This document shows, piece by piece, positions 25,289 through 38,537 of a stretch of 64,000 nucleotides of DNA. Under the pieces are notes generated by a model. That model did no database searches. It worked only from the letters and a program-made list of their open reading frames with translations, and had not been told where the DNA came from. Within the stretch, counting starts at the first letter, position 1. Each line of letters opens with the position of its first letter. Both the position numbers and the translations under genes were made by a program. Origin of the DNA: Inia geoffrensis (Eukaryota > Chordata > Mammalia > Artiodactyla > Iniidae); assembly GCA_036417435.1 (NCBI GenBank), contig CM070913.1, positions 3,028,680 to 3,092,679 on the forward strand. Direction: 5' to 3'.

Positions 25289-26632
25289 CCATTCCCTAAC
25301 CCTAAGCATAAGCGAAACCCTGAACGTGACCCTTTTCTGAGGCCTTACCCTCATCGGTGCCCTTCTCTTAACCAGTCCACCAACACTAACTCGTGCCCTC
25401 ACACTTACGCTAACCCTTAAGCATTGTTGTACCCTAACCTGTACCCTAATCCCTCTCCATTCCCTAACCCTAACCCTAACCCGAATCCTAACCCTGAACC
25501 TCACCCGAAGCCTTACCCTCACCCGTGCCCTAATCTTAACCAGGACACCAAGACTAACTCGTGCCCTCACACGTACGCTATCACTAAACCGCAGCGGTAC
25601 CCTAACCTATACCCTAATCCCTCTCCATTCCCTAACCCTAACCCTAACCTGAAACCTAACCATGACACTCACCCGAAACTTTTCCATCACCCGTGTCCTA
25701 ATTTTAACCAGTACATCAACACTAACCCTTGCTCTCTAACGTACGCTAACCCTAAGCCATTGCCGTACCCTAACCTGTACCCTAATCAATCCCCATTCCC
25801 TAACCCTAACCCTAACCCTAACCCTTAACATGACCCTCTTCCGAGGCCTTACCCTCACCCGTACCCTAATCGTAAGCAGTACACTAACACTAACTAGTGA
25901 CCTCACACGTATGCTAAACCTTAAGCGTTGTGGTACCCTAAACTGTGCCCTAATATCTCCCCATTCCCTAACCCTAACCCTAACCCGAATTCTATCCCTG
26001 ACCCTCACCCGAAACCTTACCCTCACCCGTGCCCTAATCTTAACCAGAACACCAACACTAACTCGTGCCCTCACACGTACGCTAACCCTTAATCGTTGTC
26101 GTACCCTAAACTGTACCCTAATCACTCCCCATTCCGTAACCGTAACCCTAACCCGAATCCTAACCCTGACCCTCACCTGAAGCCTTACCCTCACCCGTGC
26201 CCTAATCTTAACCAGGACACTAACACTAACACTTGCCCTCACACGAACGCTAACCCTTAAGCACTGTCGTACCCTAAGCTGTACCCTAATCCCTCTGCAT
26301 TCCTTAACCCTAACCCTAACACGAATCCTAACCCTGACCCTCACCCGAAGCCTTACCCTCACCCGTGCCCTAATCTTAACCAGGACACCAACACTAACTC
26401 GTGCCCTCACACGTACGCTAAACCTTAAGCGTTGTTGTACCCTAAATTGTAACCTAATCCCTCCCCATTCCTTAACCCTAACCCTAACCCAATCCCTAAA
26501 CCTGACCCACTTCCGATGCCCTACCCTAACCAATGCCTTAATCTTAACCAGTACACAAACACTAACTCATGCCCTGAAACGTACGCTAACCCTTAAGCAT
26601 TGTCGTACCCTATCCTGTATCCTAATCCCTCC
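25289..26632. repeat. HOR unit 18, canonical A-H, 1344 bp
   Basis: Full-length order A to H. A to D match unit 14 at offset 4859 (shared 'cttaacatgacc'). From E onward it is consensus-like. Confidence 0.92.
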
Positions 26633-28312
26633 CCATTCCCTAACCCTAACCCTAAGCGAAACCCTGAACGTGTCCCTTTTCCGAGGCCTTACCCTCATCG
26701 GTGCCCTTGTCTTAACCAGTACACCAACACTAACTCGTGCCCTCACACTTACGCTAATCCTTAGGCATTTTCGTACCCTAACCAGTACCCTAATCCCTCT
26801 CCATTCGCTAAGCCTAACCCTAACCCGAATCCTAACCCTGACCCTCACCCGAAGCCTTACCCTCACCCTTGCCCTAATCTTAACCAGGACTCCAAGACTA
26901 ACTCGTGCCCTCACACGTACGCTAACACTAAACCTCAGCGGTACCCTAACCTGTACCCTAATCCCTCTCCATTCCTTAACCCTAACCCTAACCTGAAACC
27001 TAACCATGACACTCACCCGAAACTTTACCATCACCCGTGTCCTAATTTTAACCTGTACATCAACACTAACCCATGCCCTCTAACGTACACTAACCCTAAG
27101 CCATTGCCGTACCCTAACCTGTACCCTAATCAATCCCCATTCCCTAACCCTAACCCTAACCCTAACCCTTAACGTGATCCTCTTCCGAGGCCTTACCCTC
27201 ACCCGTGCCCTAATCGTAAGCAGTACACTAACACTAACTAGTGACCTCACACGTACGCTAAACCTTAAGCGTTGTGGTACCCTAAACTGTGCCCTAATAT
27301 CTCCCCTTTCCCTAACCCTAACCCTAACCCGAATCCTAACCCTGACCCTCACCTGAAGCCTTACCCTCACCCGTGCCCTAATCTTAACCAGGACACTAAC
27401 ACTAACCCTTGCCCTCACACGAACGCTAACCCTTAAGCACTGTCGTTCCCTAAGCTGTACCCTAATCCCTCTGCATTCCTTAACCCTAACCCTAACACGA
27501 ATCCTAACCCTGACGCTCACCTGAAGCCTTACCCTCACCCGTGCCCTAATCTTAACCAGGAAACCAACACTAACTCGTGCCCTCACACGTACACTAACAC
27601 TAAACCGCAGCGGTACCCTAACCTGTACCCTAATCCCTCTCCATTCCCTAACCCTAACCCTAACCTGAAACCTAACCATGACACTCACCCGAAACTTTAC
27701 CCTCACCCGTGTCCTAATTTTAACCAGTACATCAACACTAACCCATGCCCTCTAATGTACGCTTACCCTAAGCCATTGCCGTACCCTAACCTGTACCCTA
27801 ATCAATCCCCATTCCCTAACCCTAACCCTAACCCTAACCCTTAACGTGACCCTCTTCCGAGGCCTTACCCTCACCCGTGCCCTAATCGTAAGCAGTACAC
27901 TAACACTAACTAGTGACCTCACAGGTACGCTAAACCTTAAGCGTTGTTGTACCCTAAACTGTGTCCTAATATCTCCCCATTCCCTAATCCTAACCCTAAC
28001 CCGAATCCTAACCCTGACCCTCACCTGAAGCCTTGCCCTCACCCGTGCCCTAATCTTAACCAGGACACCAACACTAACTCGTGCCCTCACACGTACGCTA
28101 AACCTTAAGCGTTGTCGTACCCTAAATTGTAACCTAATCCCTCCCCATTCCTTACCCCTAACCCTAACCCCATCCCTAAACCTGGCCCACTTCCGATGCC
28201 CTACCCTAACCAATGCCCTAATCTTAACGAGTACACAAACACTAACTCATGCCCTCAAACGTACGCTAACCCTTAAGCATTGTCGTACCCTATCCTGTAC
28301 CCTAATCCCTCC
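26633..28312. repeat. HOR unit 19, ten monomers (1680 bp)
   Basis: Order A B C D F G/B C D F/G H. The first D-to-F junction (27305) has 'ctcccctttcc' as in unit 5. The second (27977) has 'gtgtcctaatatctcc' and 'ccctaatcc' as at 8046, 33680 and 39042. E is absent twice. Confidence 0.87.
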
Positions 28313-29488
28313 CCATTCCCTAACCCTAACCCTAAGCGAAACCCTGAACGTGAACCTTTTCCGAGGCCTTACCCTCATCGGTGCCCTTGTCTTAACCAGT
28401 ACACCAACACTAACTCGTGCCCTCACACTTACGCTAACCCTTAGGCATTGTCGTACCCTAACCAGTGCCCTAATCCCTCTCCATTCCCTAACCCTAACCC
28501 TAACCCGAATCCTAACCCTGACCCTCACCCGAAGCCTTACCCTCACCCGTGACCTAATCTTAACCAGGACACCAAGACTAACTCGTGCCCTCACACGTAC
28601 GCTAACACTAACCCGCAGCGGTACCCTAACCTGTACCCTAATCCCCCTCCATTCCCTAACCCTAACCCTAACCTGAAACCTAACCATGACACTCACCCGA
28701 AACTTTACCCTCACCCGTGTCGTAATTTTAACCAGTACATCAACACTAAGCCATGCACTCTAATGTACGTTAACCCTAAGCCATTGCCGTACCCTAACCT
28801 GTACCCTAATCAATCCCCATTACCTAACCTTAACCCAAACCCTAACCCTTAACGTGACCCTCTTCCGAGGCCTTACCATCTCCCGTGCCCTAATCGTAAG
28901 CAGTACACTAACACTAACTAGTGACCTCACACGTACGCTAAGCCTTAAGCGTTGTGGTACCCTAAACTGTGCCCTAATATCTCCCCATTCCCTAACCCTA
29001 ACCCTAACCCGAATCCTAACCCTGACCCTCACCTGAAGCCTTACCCTCACCCGTGCCCTAATCTTAACCAGGACACTAACACTAACCCTAGCCCTCACAC
29101 GAACGCTAACCCTTAAGCACTGTCGTACCCTAAGCTGTACCCTAATCCCTCTGCATTCCTTAACCCTAACCCTAAAACGAATCCTGACCCTGACCCTCAC
29201 CCGAAGCCTTACCCTCACCCGTGCCCTAATCTTAACCAGGACACCAACACTAACTCGTGCCCTCACACGTACGCTAAACCTTAAGCATTGTCGTACCCTA
29301 AATTGTAACCTACTCCCTCCCCATTCCTTAACCCTAACCCTAACCCCATCCCTAAACCTGACCCACTTCCGATGCCCTACCCTAACCAATGCCCTAATCT
29401 TAACCAGTACACAAACACTAACTCATGCCCTCAAGCGTACGCTAACCCTTAAGCATTGTCGTACCCTATCCTGTACCCTAATCCCTCC
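28313..29488. repeat. HOR unit 20, seven monomers, E missing (1176 bp)
   Basis: Order A B C D F G H. D (28817) begins 'ccattacctaacctt'. F (28985) starts with ordinary 'ccattcc', so this E loss does not carry the junction variant seen at 6206. Confidence 0.9.
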
Positions 29489-31336
29489 CCATTCCCTAAC
29501 CCTAACCCTAAGCGAAACCCTGAACGTGACCCTTTTCCGAGGCCTTACCCTCATCGGTGCCCTTGTATTAAGCAGTACACCAACACTAACTCGTGCCCTC
29601 ACACTTATGCTAACCCTTAAGCATTGTCGTACCCTAACCTGTACCCTAATCCCTCTCCATTCCCGAACCCTAACCCTAACCCGAATCCTAACCCTGACCC
29701 TCACCAGAAACCATACCCTCACCCGTGCCCTAATCTTAACCAGGACACCAAGACTAACTCGTGCCCTCACACGTACGTTAACACTAAACCGCAGCGGTAC
29801 CCTAACCTGTACCCTAATCCCTCTCCATTCAATAACCCTAAACCTAACCTGAAACCTAACCATGACACTCACCCGAAACTTTACCCTCACCCGTGTCCTA
29901 ATTTTAACCAGTACATCAACACTAACCCATGCCCTCTAACGTACGCTAACCCTAAGCCATTGCCGTACCCTAACCTGTACCCTAATCAATCCCCATTCCC
30001 TAACCCTAACCCTAACCCTAACCCTAATCGTGACCCTCTTCCGAGGCCTTACCCTCACCCGTGCCCTAATCGTAAGCAGTACACTAACACTAACTAGTGA
30101 CCTCACACGTATGCTAAACCTTAAGAGTTGTGGTGCCCTAAACTTTGCCCTAATATCTCCCCATTCGGTAACCCTAACCCTAACCCGAATTCTATCCCTG
30201 ACCCTCACCCAAAACCTTACCCTCACCCGTGCCCTAATCTTAACCAGGAAACCAACACTAACTCGTGCCCTCACACGTGCGCTAACCCTTAATCGTTGTC
30301 GTACCCTAAACTGTACCCTAATCCCTCTGCATTCCTTAACCCTAACCCTAACACGAATCCTAACCCTGACCCTCACCCGAAGCCTTACCCTCACCCGTGC
30401 CCTAATCTTAACCAGGACACCAACACTAACTCGTGCCCTCACACGTACGCTAAACCTTAAGCGTTGTCGTACCCTAAATTGTAACCTAATCCCTCCCCAT
30501 TCCTTAACGCTAAGCCTAACACCATCCCTAAACCTGACCCACTTCCCATGCCCTACCCTAACCAATGCCCTAATCTTAACCAGTACACAAACACTAACTC
30601 ATGCCCTCAAACGTACGCTAACCCTAAGCCATTGCCGTACCCTAACCTGTACCCTAATCAATCCCCATTCCCTAACCCTAACCCTAACCCTAACCCTTAA
30701 CGTGACCCTCTTCCGAGGCCTTACCCTTCCCCGTGCCCTAATCGTAAGCAGTACACTAACACTAACTAGTGACCTCACACGTACGCTAAACCTTAAGCGT
30801 TGTGGTACCCTAAACTGTGCCCTAATATCTCCACATTCCCTAACCCTAACCCTAACCCGAATCCTAACCCTGACCCTCACCTGAAGCCTTACCCTCACCC
30901 GTGCCCTAATCTTAACCAGGACACTAACACTAACCCTTGCCCTCACACATACGATAACCCTTAAGCACTGTTGTACCCTTAGCTGTACCCTAATCCCTCT
31001 GCATTCCTTAACCCTAACCCTAACACGAATCCTAACCCTGACCCTCACCCGAAGCCTTACCTTCACCCGTGCCCTAATCTTAACCAGGACACCAACACTA
31101 ACTCGTGCCCTCACACGTACGCTAAACCTTAAGCGTTGTCGTACCCTAAATTGTAACCTAATCCCTCCCCATTCCTTAAACCTAACCCTAACCCCATTCC
31201 TATACCTGACCCACTTCCGATGCCCTACCCTAACCAATGCCCTAATCTTAACCAGTACACAAACACTAACTCATGCCCTCAAACGTACGCTAACCCTTAA
31301 GCATTGTCGTACCCTATCCTGTATACTAATCCCTCC
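29489..31336. repeat. HOR unit 21, eleven monomers (1848 bp)
   Basis: Order A B C D E G H/C D F G H. F is skipped at 30329. The H/C hybrid at 30497 returns the order to D, and E is skipped at 30833. The D start at 29993 contains about five consecutive perfect CCCTAA copies, one of the longest runs seen. Confidence 0.88.
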
Positions 31337-34300
31337 CCATTCCCTAACCCTAACCCTAAGCGAAACCTTGAACGTGACCCTTTTCCGAGGCCTTACCCTC
31401 ATCGGTGCCCTTGTCTTAACCAGTACACCAACACTAACTCGTGCCCTCACAATTACGCTAACCCTTAGGCATTGTCGTACCCTAACCAGTACCCTAATCC
31501 CTCTCCATTCCCTAACCCTAACTCTAACCCGAATCCTAACCCTGACCCTCACCCGAAGCCTTACCCTCACCCGTGCCGTAATCTTAACCAGGACACCAAG
31601 ACTAACTCGTGCCCTCACACGTACGCTAACACTAAACCGCAGCGGTACCCTAACCTGTACCCTAATCCCTCTCCATTCCCTAACCCTAACCCTAACCTGA
31701 AACCTAACCATGACACTCACCCGAAACTTTACCATCACCCGTATCCTAATTTTAACCAGTACATCAACACTAACCCATGCCCTCTAACGTACGCTAACCC
31801 TAAGCCATTGCCGTACCCTAACCTGTACCCTAATCAATCCCCATTGCCTAACCCTAACCTTAACCCTAACCCTTAACGTGACCCTCTTCCGAGGCCTTAC
31901 CCTCCCCCGTGCCCTAATCGTAAGCAGTACACTAACACTAACTAGTGACCTCAAACGTACGCTAAACATTAAGCGTTGTGGTACCCTAAACTGTGCCCTC
32001 ATATCTCCCGTTTCCCTAACCCTAACCCTAACCCGAATCCTAACCCTGACCCTCACCTGAAGCCTTACCTTCACCCGTGCCCTAATCTTAACCAGGACAC
32101 TAACACTAACCCTTGCCCTCACACGAACGCTAACCCTTAAGCACTGTCGTACCCTAAGCTGTACCCTAATCCCTCTTCATTCCTTAACCCTAACCCTAAC
32201 ACGAATCCTAACCCTGACCCTCACCCGAAGCCTTACCCTCACCCGTGCCCTAATCTTAACCAGGACACCAACACTAACTCGTGCCCTCACACGTACGCTA
32301 AACCTTAAGCGTTGTCGTACCCTAAATTGTACCCTAATCCCTCCCCATTTCTTAACCCTAACCCTAACCCCATTCCTAAACCTGACCCACTTCCGATGCC
32401 CTACCTTAACCAATGCCCAATCTTAACCAGTACACAAACACTAACTCATGCCCTCAAAAGTACGCTAACCCTTAAGCATTGTCGTACCCTATCCTGTACC
32501 CTAATCCCTCTCCATTCCCTAACCCTAACCCTAACCTGAAACCTAACCATTAGACTCATCCGAAACTTTACCCTCACCCGTGTCTTAATTTTAACTAGTA
32601 CATCAACACTAAACCATACCCTCTAACGTACGCTAACCCTAAGCCATTGCCGTACCCTAATCTGTACCCTAATCAATCCCCATTCCCTAACCCTAATCCT
32701 AACCCTAACCCTTAACGTGACCCTCTTCCGAGGCCTTACACTCACCGTGCCCTAATCGTAAGCAGTACACTAACACTAACTAGTGACCTCACACGTACGC
32801 TAAACCTTAAGCGTTGTGGTACCCTAAACTGTGCCCTAATCACTCCCCATTCCCTAACCCTAACCCTAACCCGAATTCTATCCCTGACCCTCACCCGAAA
32901 CCTTACCCTCACCTGTGCCCTAATCTTAACTAGGACACCAACACTAACTCGTTCCCTCACACGTACGCTAACCCTTAATCGTTGTCATACCCTAAACTGT
33001 ACCCTAATCCCTCCCCATTCCCTAACCCTAACCCGAATCCTAACCCTGACCCTCACCTGAAGCCTTACTCTCACCCGTGCCCTAATCTTAACCAGGACAC
33101 TAACACTAACCCTTGCCCTCACACGAACGCTAACCCTTAAGCACTGTCGTACCCTAAGCTGTACCCTAATCCCTCTGTATTCCTTAACATTAACCCTAAC
33201 ACGAATCCTAACCCTGACCCTCACCCGAAGCCTTACCCTCACCCGTGCCCTAATCTTAACCAGGACACCAACACTAACTCGTGCCCTCACACGTACGCTA
33301 AACCTTAAGCGTTGTCGTACCCTAAATTGTACCCTAATCCCTCCCCATTCCTTAACCCTTACCCTAACCCCATTCCTAAACCTGACCCACTTCTGATGCC
33401 CTACCCTAACCAATGCCCAATCTTAACCAGTACACAAACACTAACTCATGCCCTCAAAAGTACGCTAACCCTAAGCCATTGCCGTACCCTAACCTGTACC
33501 CTAATCATTCCCCATTCCCTAACCCTAACCCTAGCCCTAACCCTTAACGTGACCCTCTTCCGAGGCCTTACCCTCACCCGTGCCCTAATCGTAAGCAGTA
33601 CACTAACACTAACTAGTGACCTCACAGGTACGCTAAACCTTAAGCGTTGTGGTACCCTAAACTGTGTCTTAATATCTCCCCATTCCCTAATCCTAACCCT
33701 AACCCGAACCCTAACCCTGAACCTCACCAGAAGCCTTACCCTCACCCGTGCCCTAAACTTAACCAGGACACTAACACTAACCCTTGCCCTCACACGAACG
33801 CTAACCCTTAAGCACTATCGTACCCTAAGCTGTACCCTAATCCCTCTGCATTCCTTAACCCTAACCCTAACACGAATCCTATCCCTGACCCTCACCCGAA
33901 GCCTTACCCTCACCCGTGCCCTAATCTTAACCAGCACACTAACACTAACCCTTGCCCTCACACGAACGCTAACCCTTAAGCGCTGTCGTACCCTAAGCTG
34001 TACCCTAATCCCTCTGCATTCCTTAACCCTAACCCTAACACGAATCTTAACCCTGACCCTCACCCGAAGCCTTACCCTCACCCGTGCCCTAATCTTAACG
34101 AGGACACCAACACTAACTTGTGCCCTCACACGTACGCTAAACCTTAAGCGTTGTCGTACCCTAAATTGTACCCTAATCCCTCCCCATTCCTTAACCCTAA
34201 TCCTAACCCCATCCCTAAACCTGACCGACCTCCGATGCCCTACCCTAACCTATGCCCTAATCTTAACCAGTACACAAACACTAACTCATGCCCTCAAACG

Positions 34301-34351
34301 TACGCTAACCCTTAAGCATTGTCGTACCCTATCCTGTACCCTAATCCCTCC
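31337..34351. repeat. Irregular HOR unit 22, eighteen monomers (3015 bp)
   Basis: Order A B C D F G H C D E F G H/C D F G/F G H. At 32512 H is followed directly by C (A and B skipped). Four small deletions are present: H 1 bp, D 1 bp, F 6 bp, H 1 bp. 32512-33511 corresponds to 9054-10053 (offset 23458) and 33512-34351 to 7884-8717, so the unit is pasted from pieces of units 6 and 7. Confidence 0.87.
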
Positions 34352-35856
34352 CCATTCCCTAACCCTAACCCTAAGCGAAACCCTGAACGTGACCCTTTTC
34401 CGAGGCCTTACCCTCATCGGTGCCCTTGTCTTAACCAGTACACCAACACTAACTCGTGCCCTCACACTTACGCTAACCCTTAAGCATTGTCGTACCCTAA
34501 CCTGTACCCTAATCCCTCTCCATTCCCTAACCCTAACCCTAACCCGAATCCTAACCCTGACCCTCACCCGAAGCCTTACCCTCACCCGTGCCCTAATCTT
34601 AACCAGGACACCAAGACTAACTCGTGCCCTCACACGTACGCTAACACTAAACCGCAGCGGTACCCTAACCTGTACCCTAATCCCTATCCATTCCCTAACC
34701 CTAACCCTAACCTGAAACCTAACCATGAGACTCACCCGAAACTTTACCCTCACCCGTGTCCTAATTTTAACCAGTACATCAACACTAACCCATACCCTCT
34801 AACGTACGCTAACCCTAAGCCATTGCCGTACCCTAATCTGTACCCTAATCAATCCCCATTCCCTATCCCTAACGCTAACCCTAACCCTTAACCTGACCCT
34901 CTTCCAAGGCCTTACCCTCATCCGTGCCCTAATCGTAAGCAGTACACTAACACTAACTAGTGACCTCACACGTACGCTAAACCTTAAGCGTTGTGGTACC
35001 CTAAACTGTGCCCTAATATCTCCCCATTCCCTAACCCTAACCCTAACCGGAATTCTATCCCTGACCCTCACCCGAAACCTTACCCTCACCCGTGCCCTAA
35101 TCTTAACCAGGACACCAACACTAACTCGTTCCCTCACACGTACGCTAACCCTTAATCGTTGTCGTACCCTAAACTGTACCCTAATCCCTCCCCATTCCCT
35201 AACCCTAACCCGAATCCTAACCCTGACCCTCACCTGAAGCCATACCCTCACCCGTGCCCTAATCTTAACCAGGACACTAACACTAAAGCTTGCCCTCACA
35301 CGAACGCTAACACTTAAGCACTGTCGTACCCTAAGCTGCACCCTAATCCCTCTGCATTCCTTAACCTTAACCCTAACACGAATCCTAACCCTGACCCTCA
35401 CCCGAAGCCTTACCCTCACCCGTGCCCTAATCTTATCCAGGACACCAACACTAACTCGTGCCCTCACACGTACGCTAACCGTTAATCGTTGTCGTACCCT
35501 AAACTGTACCCTAATCACTCCCCATTCCCTAACCCTAACCCTAACCCCAATCCTAACCCTGACCCTCACCCGAGCCTTACCCTCACCCGTTCCCTAATCT
35601 TAACCAGGACACCAACACTAACTGGTGACCTCAAACGTACACTAAACCTTAAGCGTTGTCGTACCCTAAATTGTACCCTAAACCCTCCCCATTCCTTAAC
35701 ACTAACCCTAACCCCATCCCTAAACCTGACCCACCTCCGATGCCCTACCCTAACCTATGCCCTAATCTTAACCAGTACACAAACACTAACTCATGCCATC
35801 AAACGTACGCTAACCCTTAAGCATTGTCGTACCCTATCCTGTACCCTTATCCCTCG
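34352..35856. repeat. HOR unit 23, nine monomers (1505 bp)
   Basis: Order A B C D E F G/E F/G H. F (35192) lacks one hexamer. G/E at 35354 ends with 'ccgttaatcgttg'. F/G at 35522 lost 1 bp ('cacccgagcc'). H has 'acccacctccgatg' and 'cctatgccc'. Confidence 0.88.
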
Positions 35857-37199
35857 CCATTCCCTAACCCTAACCCTAAGCGAAACCCTGAACGTGACCC
35901 TTTTCCGAGGCCTTACCCTCATCGGTGCCCTTGTCTTAACAAGTACACCAACACTAACTCGTGCCCTCACACTTATGCTAACCCTTAAGCATTGTCGTAC
36001 CCTAACCTGTACCCTAATCCCTCTCCATTCCCTAACCCTAACCCTAACCTGAAACCTAACCATGACACTCACCCAAAACTTTACCCTCAATTGTGTCCTA
36101 ATATTTACCAGTACATCAACACTAACCCATGCCCTCTAACGTACGCTAACTCTAAGCCATTGCCGTACCCTAACCTGTACTCTAATCAATCCCCATTTCC
36201 TAACCCTAACCCTAACCCTAACGCTTAACGTGACCCTCTTCCGAGGCCTTACCCTCACCCGTGCCCTAATCTTATGCAGTACACTAACACTAACTAGTGA
36301 CCTCACAAGTACGCTAAACCTTAAGCGTTGTGGTACCCTAAACTGTGCCCTAATATCTCCCCATTCCCTAACCCTAGCCCTAACCCGAATTCTATCCCTG
36401 ACCCTCACCCGAAACCTTACTCTCACCCGTGCCCTAATCTTAACCAGGACACCAACACTAACTCGTGCCCTCACAGGTACGCTAACCGTTAATCGTTGTC
36501 GTACCCTAAACTGTACCCTAATCACTCCCCATTCCCTAACCCTAACCCTAACCCCAATCCTAACCCTGACCCTCACCTGAAGCCTTACCCTCACCCGTGC
36601 CCTAATCTTAACCAGGACACTAACACTAACCCTTGCCCTCACACGAACGCTAACCCTTAGCACTGTCATACCCTAAGCTGTACCCTAATCTCTCTGCATT
36701 CCTTAACCCTAACCCTAACACGAATACTAAACCTGACCCTCACCCGAAGCCTTACCCTCACCCGTGCACTAATCTTAAAAAGGACACTAACACTAACCCT
36801 TGCCCTCACACGAACGCTAACCCTTAAGCGCTGTCGTACCCTAAGGTGTACCCTAAACCCTCTGCATTCCTTAACCCTAACCCTAACACGAATCCTATCC
36901 CTGACCCTCTCCCGAAGCCTTACCCGCACCCGTGCCCTAATCTTAACCAGGACACCAACACTAACTGGTGCCCTCAAACGTACGCTAAACCTTAAGCGTT
37001 GTCGTACCCTAAATTGTACCCTAATCCCTCCCCATTCCTTAACCCTAATCCTAACCCCATCCCTAAACCTGACCGACCTCCGATGCCCTACCCTAACCTA
37101 TGCCCTAATCTTAACCAGTACACAAACACTAACTCATGCCCTCAAACGTACGCTAACCCTTAAGCATTGTCGTACCCTATCCTGTACCCTAATCCCTCC
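35857..37199. repeat. HOR unit 24, B replaced by extra G/F (1343 bp)
   Basis: Order A C D E F G/F G H. A joins C directly at 36025. F (36529) lost 1 bp ('cccttagcactg'). The G/F hybrid (36696) has 'cgaatactaaacc'. The same layout recurs as unit 27 at offset 3856. Confidence 0.89.
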
Positions 37200-38537
37200 C
37201 CATTCCCTAACCCTAACCCTAAGCGAAACCCTGAACGTGACCCTTTTCCGAGGCCTTACCCTCATCGGTGCCCTTGTCTTAACCAGTACACCAACACTAA
37301 CTCGTGCCCTCACACTTACGCTAACCCTTAAGCATTGTCGTACCCTAACCTGTACCCTAATCCCTCTCCATTCCCTAACCCTAACCCTAACCCGAATCCT
37401 AACCCTGACCCTCACCCGAAGCCTTACCCTCACCCGTGCCCTAATCTTAACCAGGACACCAAGACTAACTCGTGCCCTCACACGTACGCTAACACTAAAC
37501 CGCAGCGGTACCCTAACCTGTACCCTAATCCCTATCCATTCCCTAACCCTAACCCTAACCTGAAACCTAACCATGAGACTCACCCGAAACTTTACCCTCA
37601 CCCGTGTCCTAATTTTAACCAGTACATCAACACTAACCCATACCCTCTAACGTACGCTAACCCTAAGCCATTGCCGTACCCTAATCTGTACCCTAATCAA
37701 TCCCCATTCCCTAACCCTAACGCTAACCCTAACCCTTAACCTGACCCTCTTCCGAGGCCTTACCCTCATCCGTGCCCTAATCGTAAGCAGTACACTAACA
37801 CTAACTAGTGACCTCACACGTACGCTAAACCTTAAGCGTTGTGGTACCCTAAACTGTGCCCTAATATCTCCCCATTCCCTAACCCTAACCCTAACCGGAA
37901 TTCTATCCCTGACCCTCACCCGAAACCTTACCCTCACCCGTGCCCTAATCTTAACCAGGACACCAACACTAACTCGTTCCCTCACACGTACGCTAACCCT
38001 TAATCGTTGTCGTACCCTAAACTGTACCCTAATCCCTCCCCATTCCCTAACCCTAACCCGAATCCTAACCCTGACACTCACCTGAAGCCATACCCTCACC
38101 CGTGCCCTAATCTTAACCAGGACACCAACACTAACTCGTGCCCTCACACGTACGCTAACCGTTAATCGTTGTCGTACCCTAAACTGTACCCTAATCACTC
38201 CCCATTCCCTAACCCTAACCCTAACCCCAATCCTAACCCTGACCCTCACCCGAAGCCTTACCCTCACCCGTTCCCTAATCTTAACCAGGACACCAACACT
38301 AACTGGTGACCTCAAACGTACACTAAACCTTAAGCGTTGTCGTACCCTAAATTGTACCCTAAACCCTCCCCATTCCTTAACACTATCCCTAACCCCATCC
38401 CTAAACCTGACCCACCTCCGATGCCCTACCCTAACCTATGCCCTAATCTTAACCAGTACACAAACACTAACTCATGCCATCAAACGTACGCTAACCCTTA
38501 AGCATTGTCGTACCCTATCCTGTACCCTTATCCCTCG
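37200..38537. repeat. HOR unit 25, eight monomers (1338 bp)
   Basis: Order A B C D E F/E F/G H. It is nearly the same as unit 23 at offset 2848 but lacks one monomer: the F and G/E pair of unit 23 has collapsed into one F/E monomer at 38040. Confidence 0.89.

Larger units (their letters stand above)
22041..25930. repeat. Segmental duplication, copy 2 (partner about 17350-21050)
   Basis: Second copy with one inserted B monomer (24281-24448). Together with the first it makes a tandem pair spaced about 4.7 kb. Confidence 0.8.
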
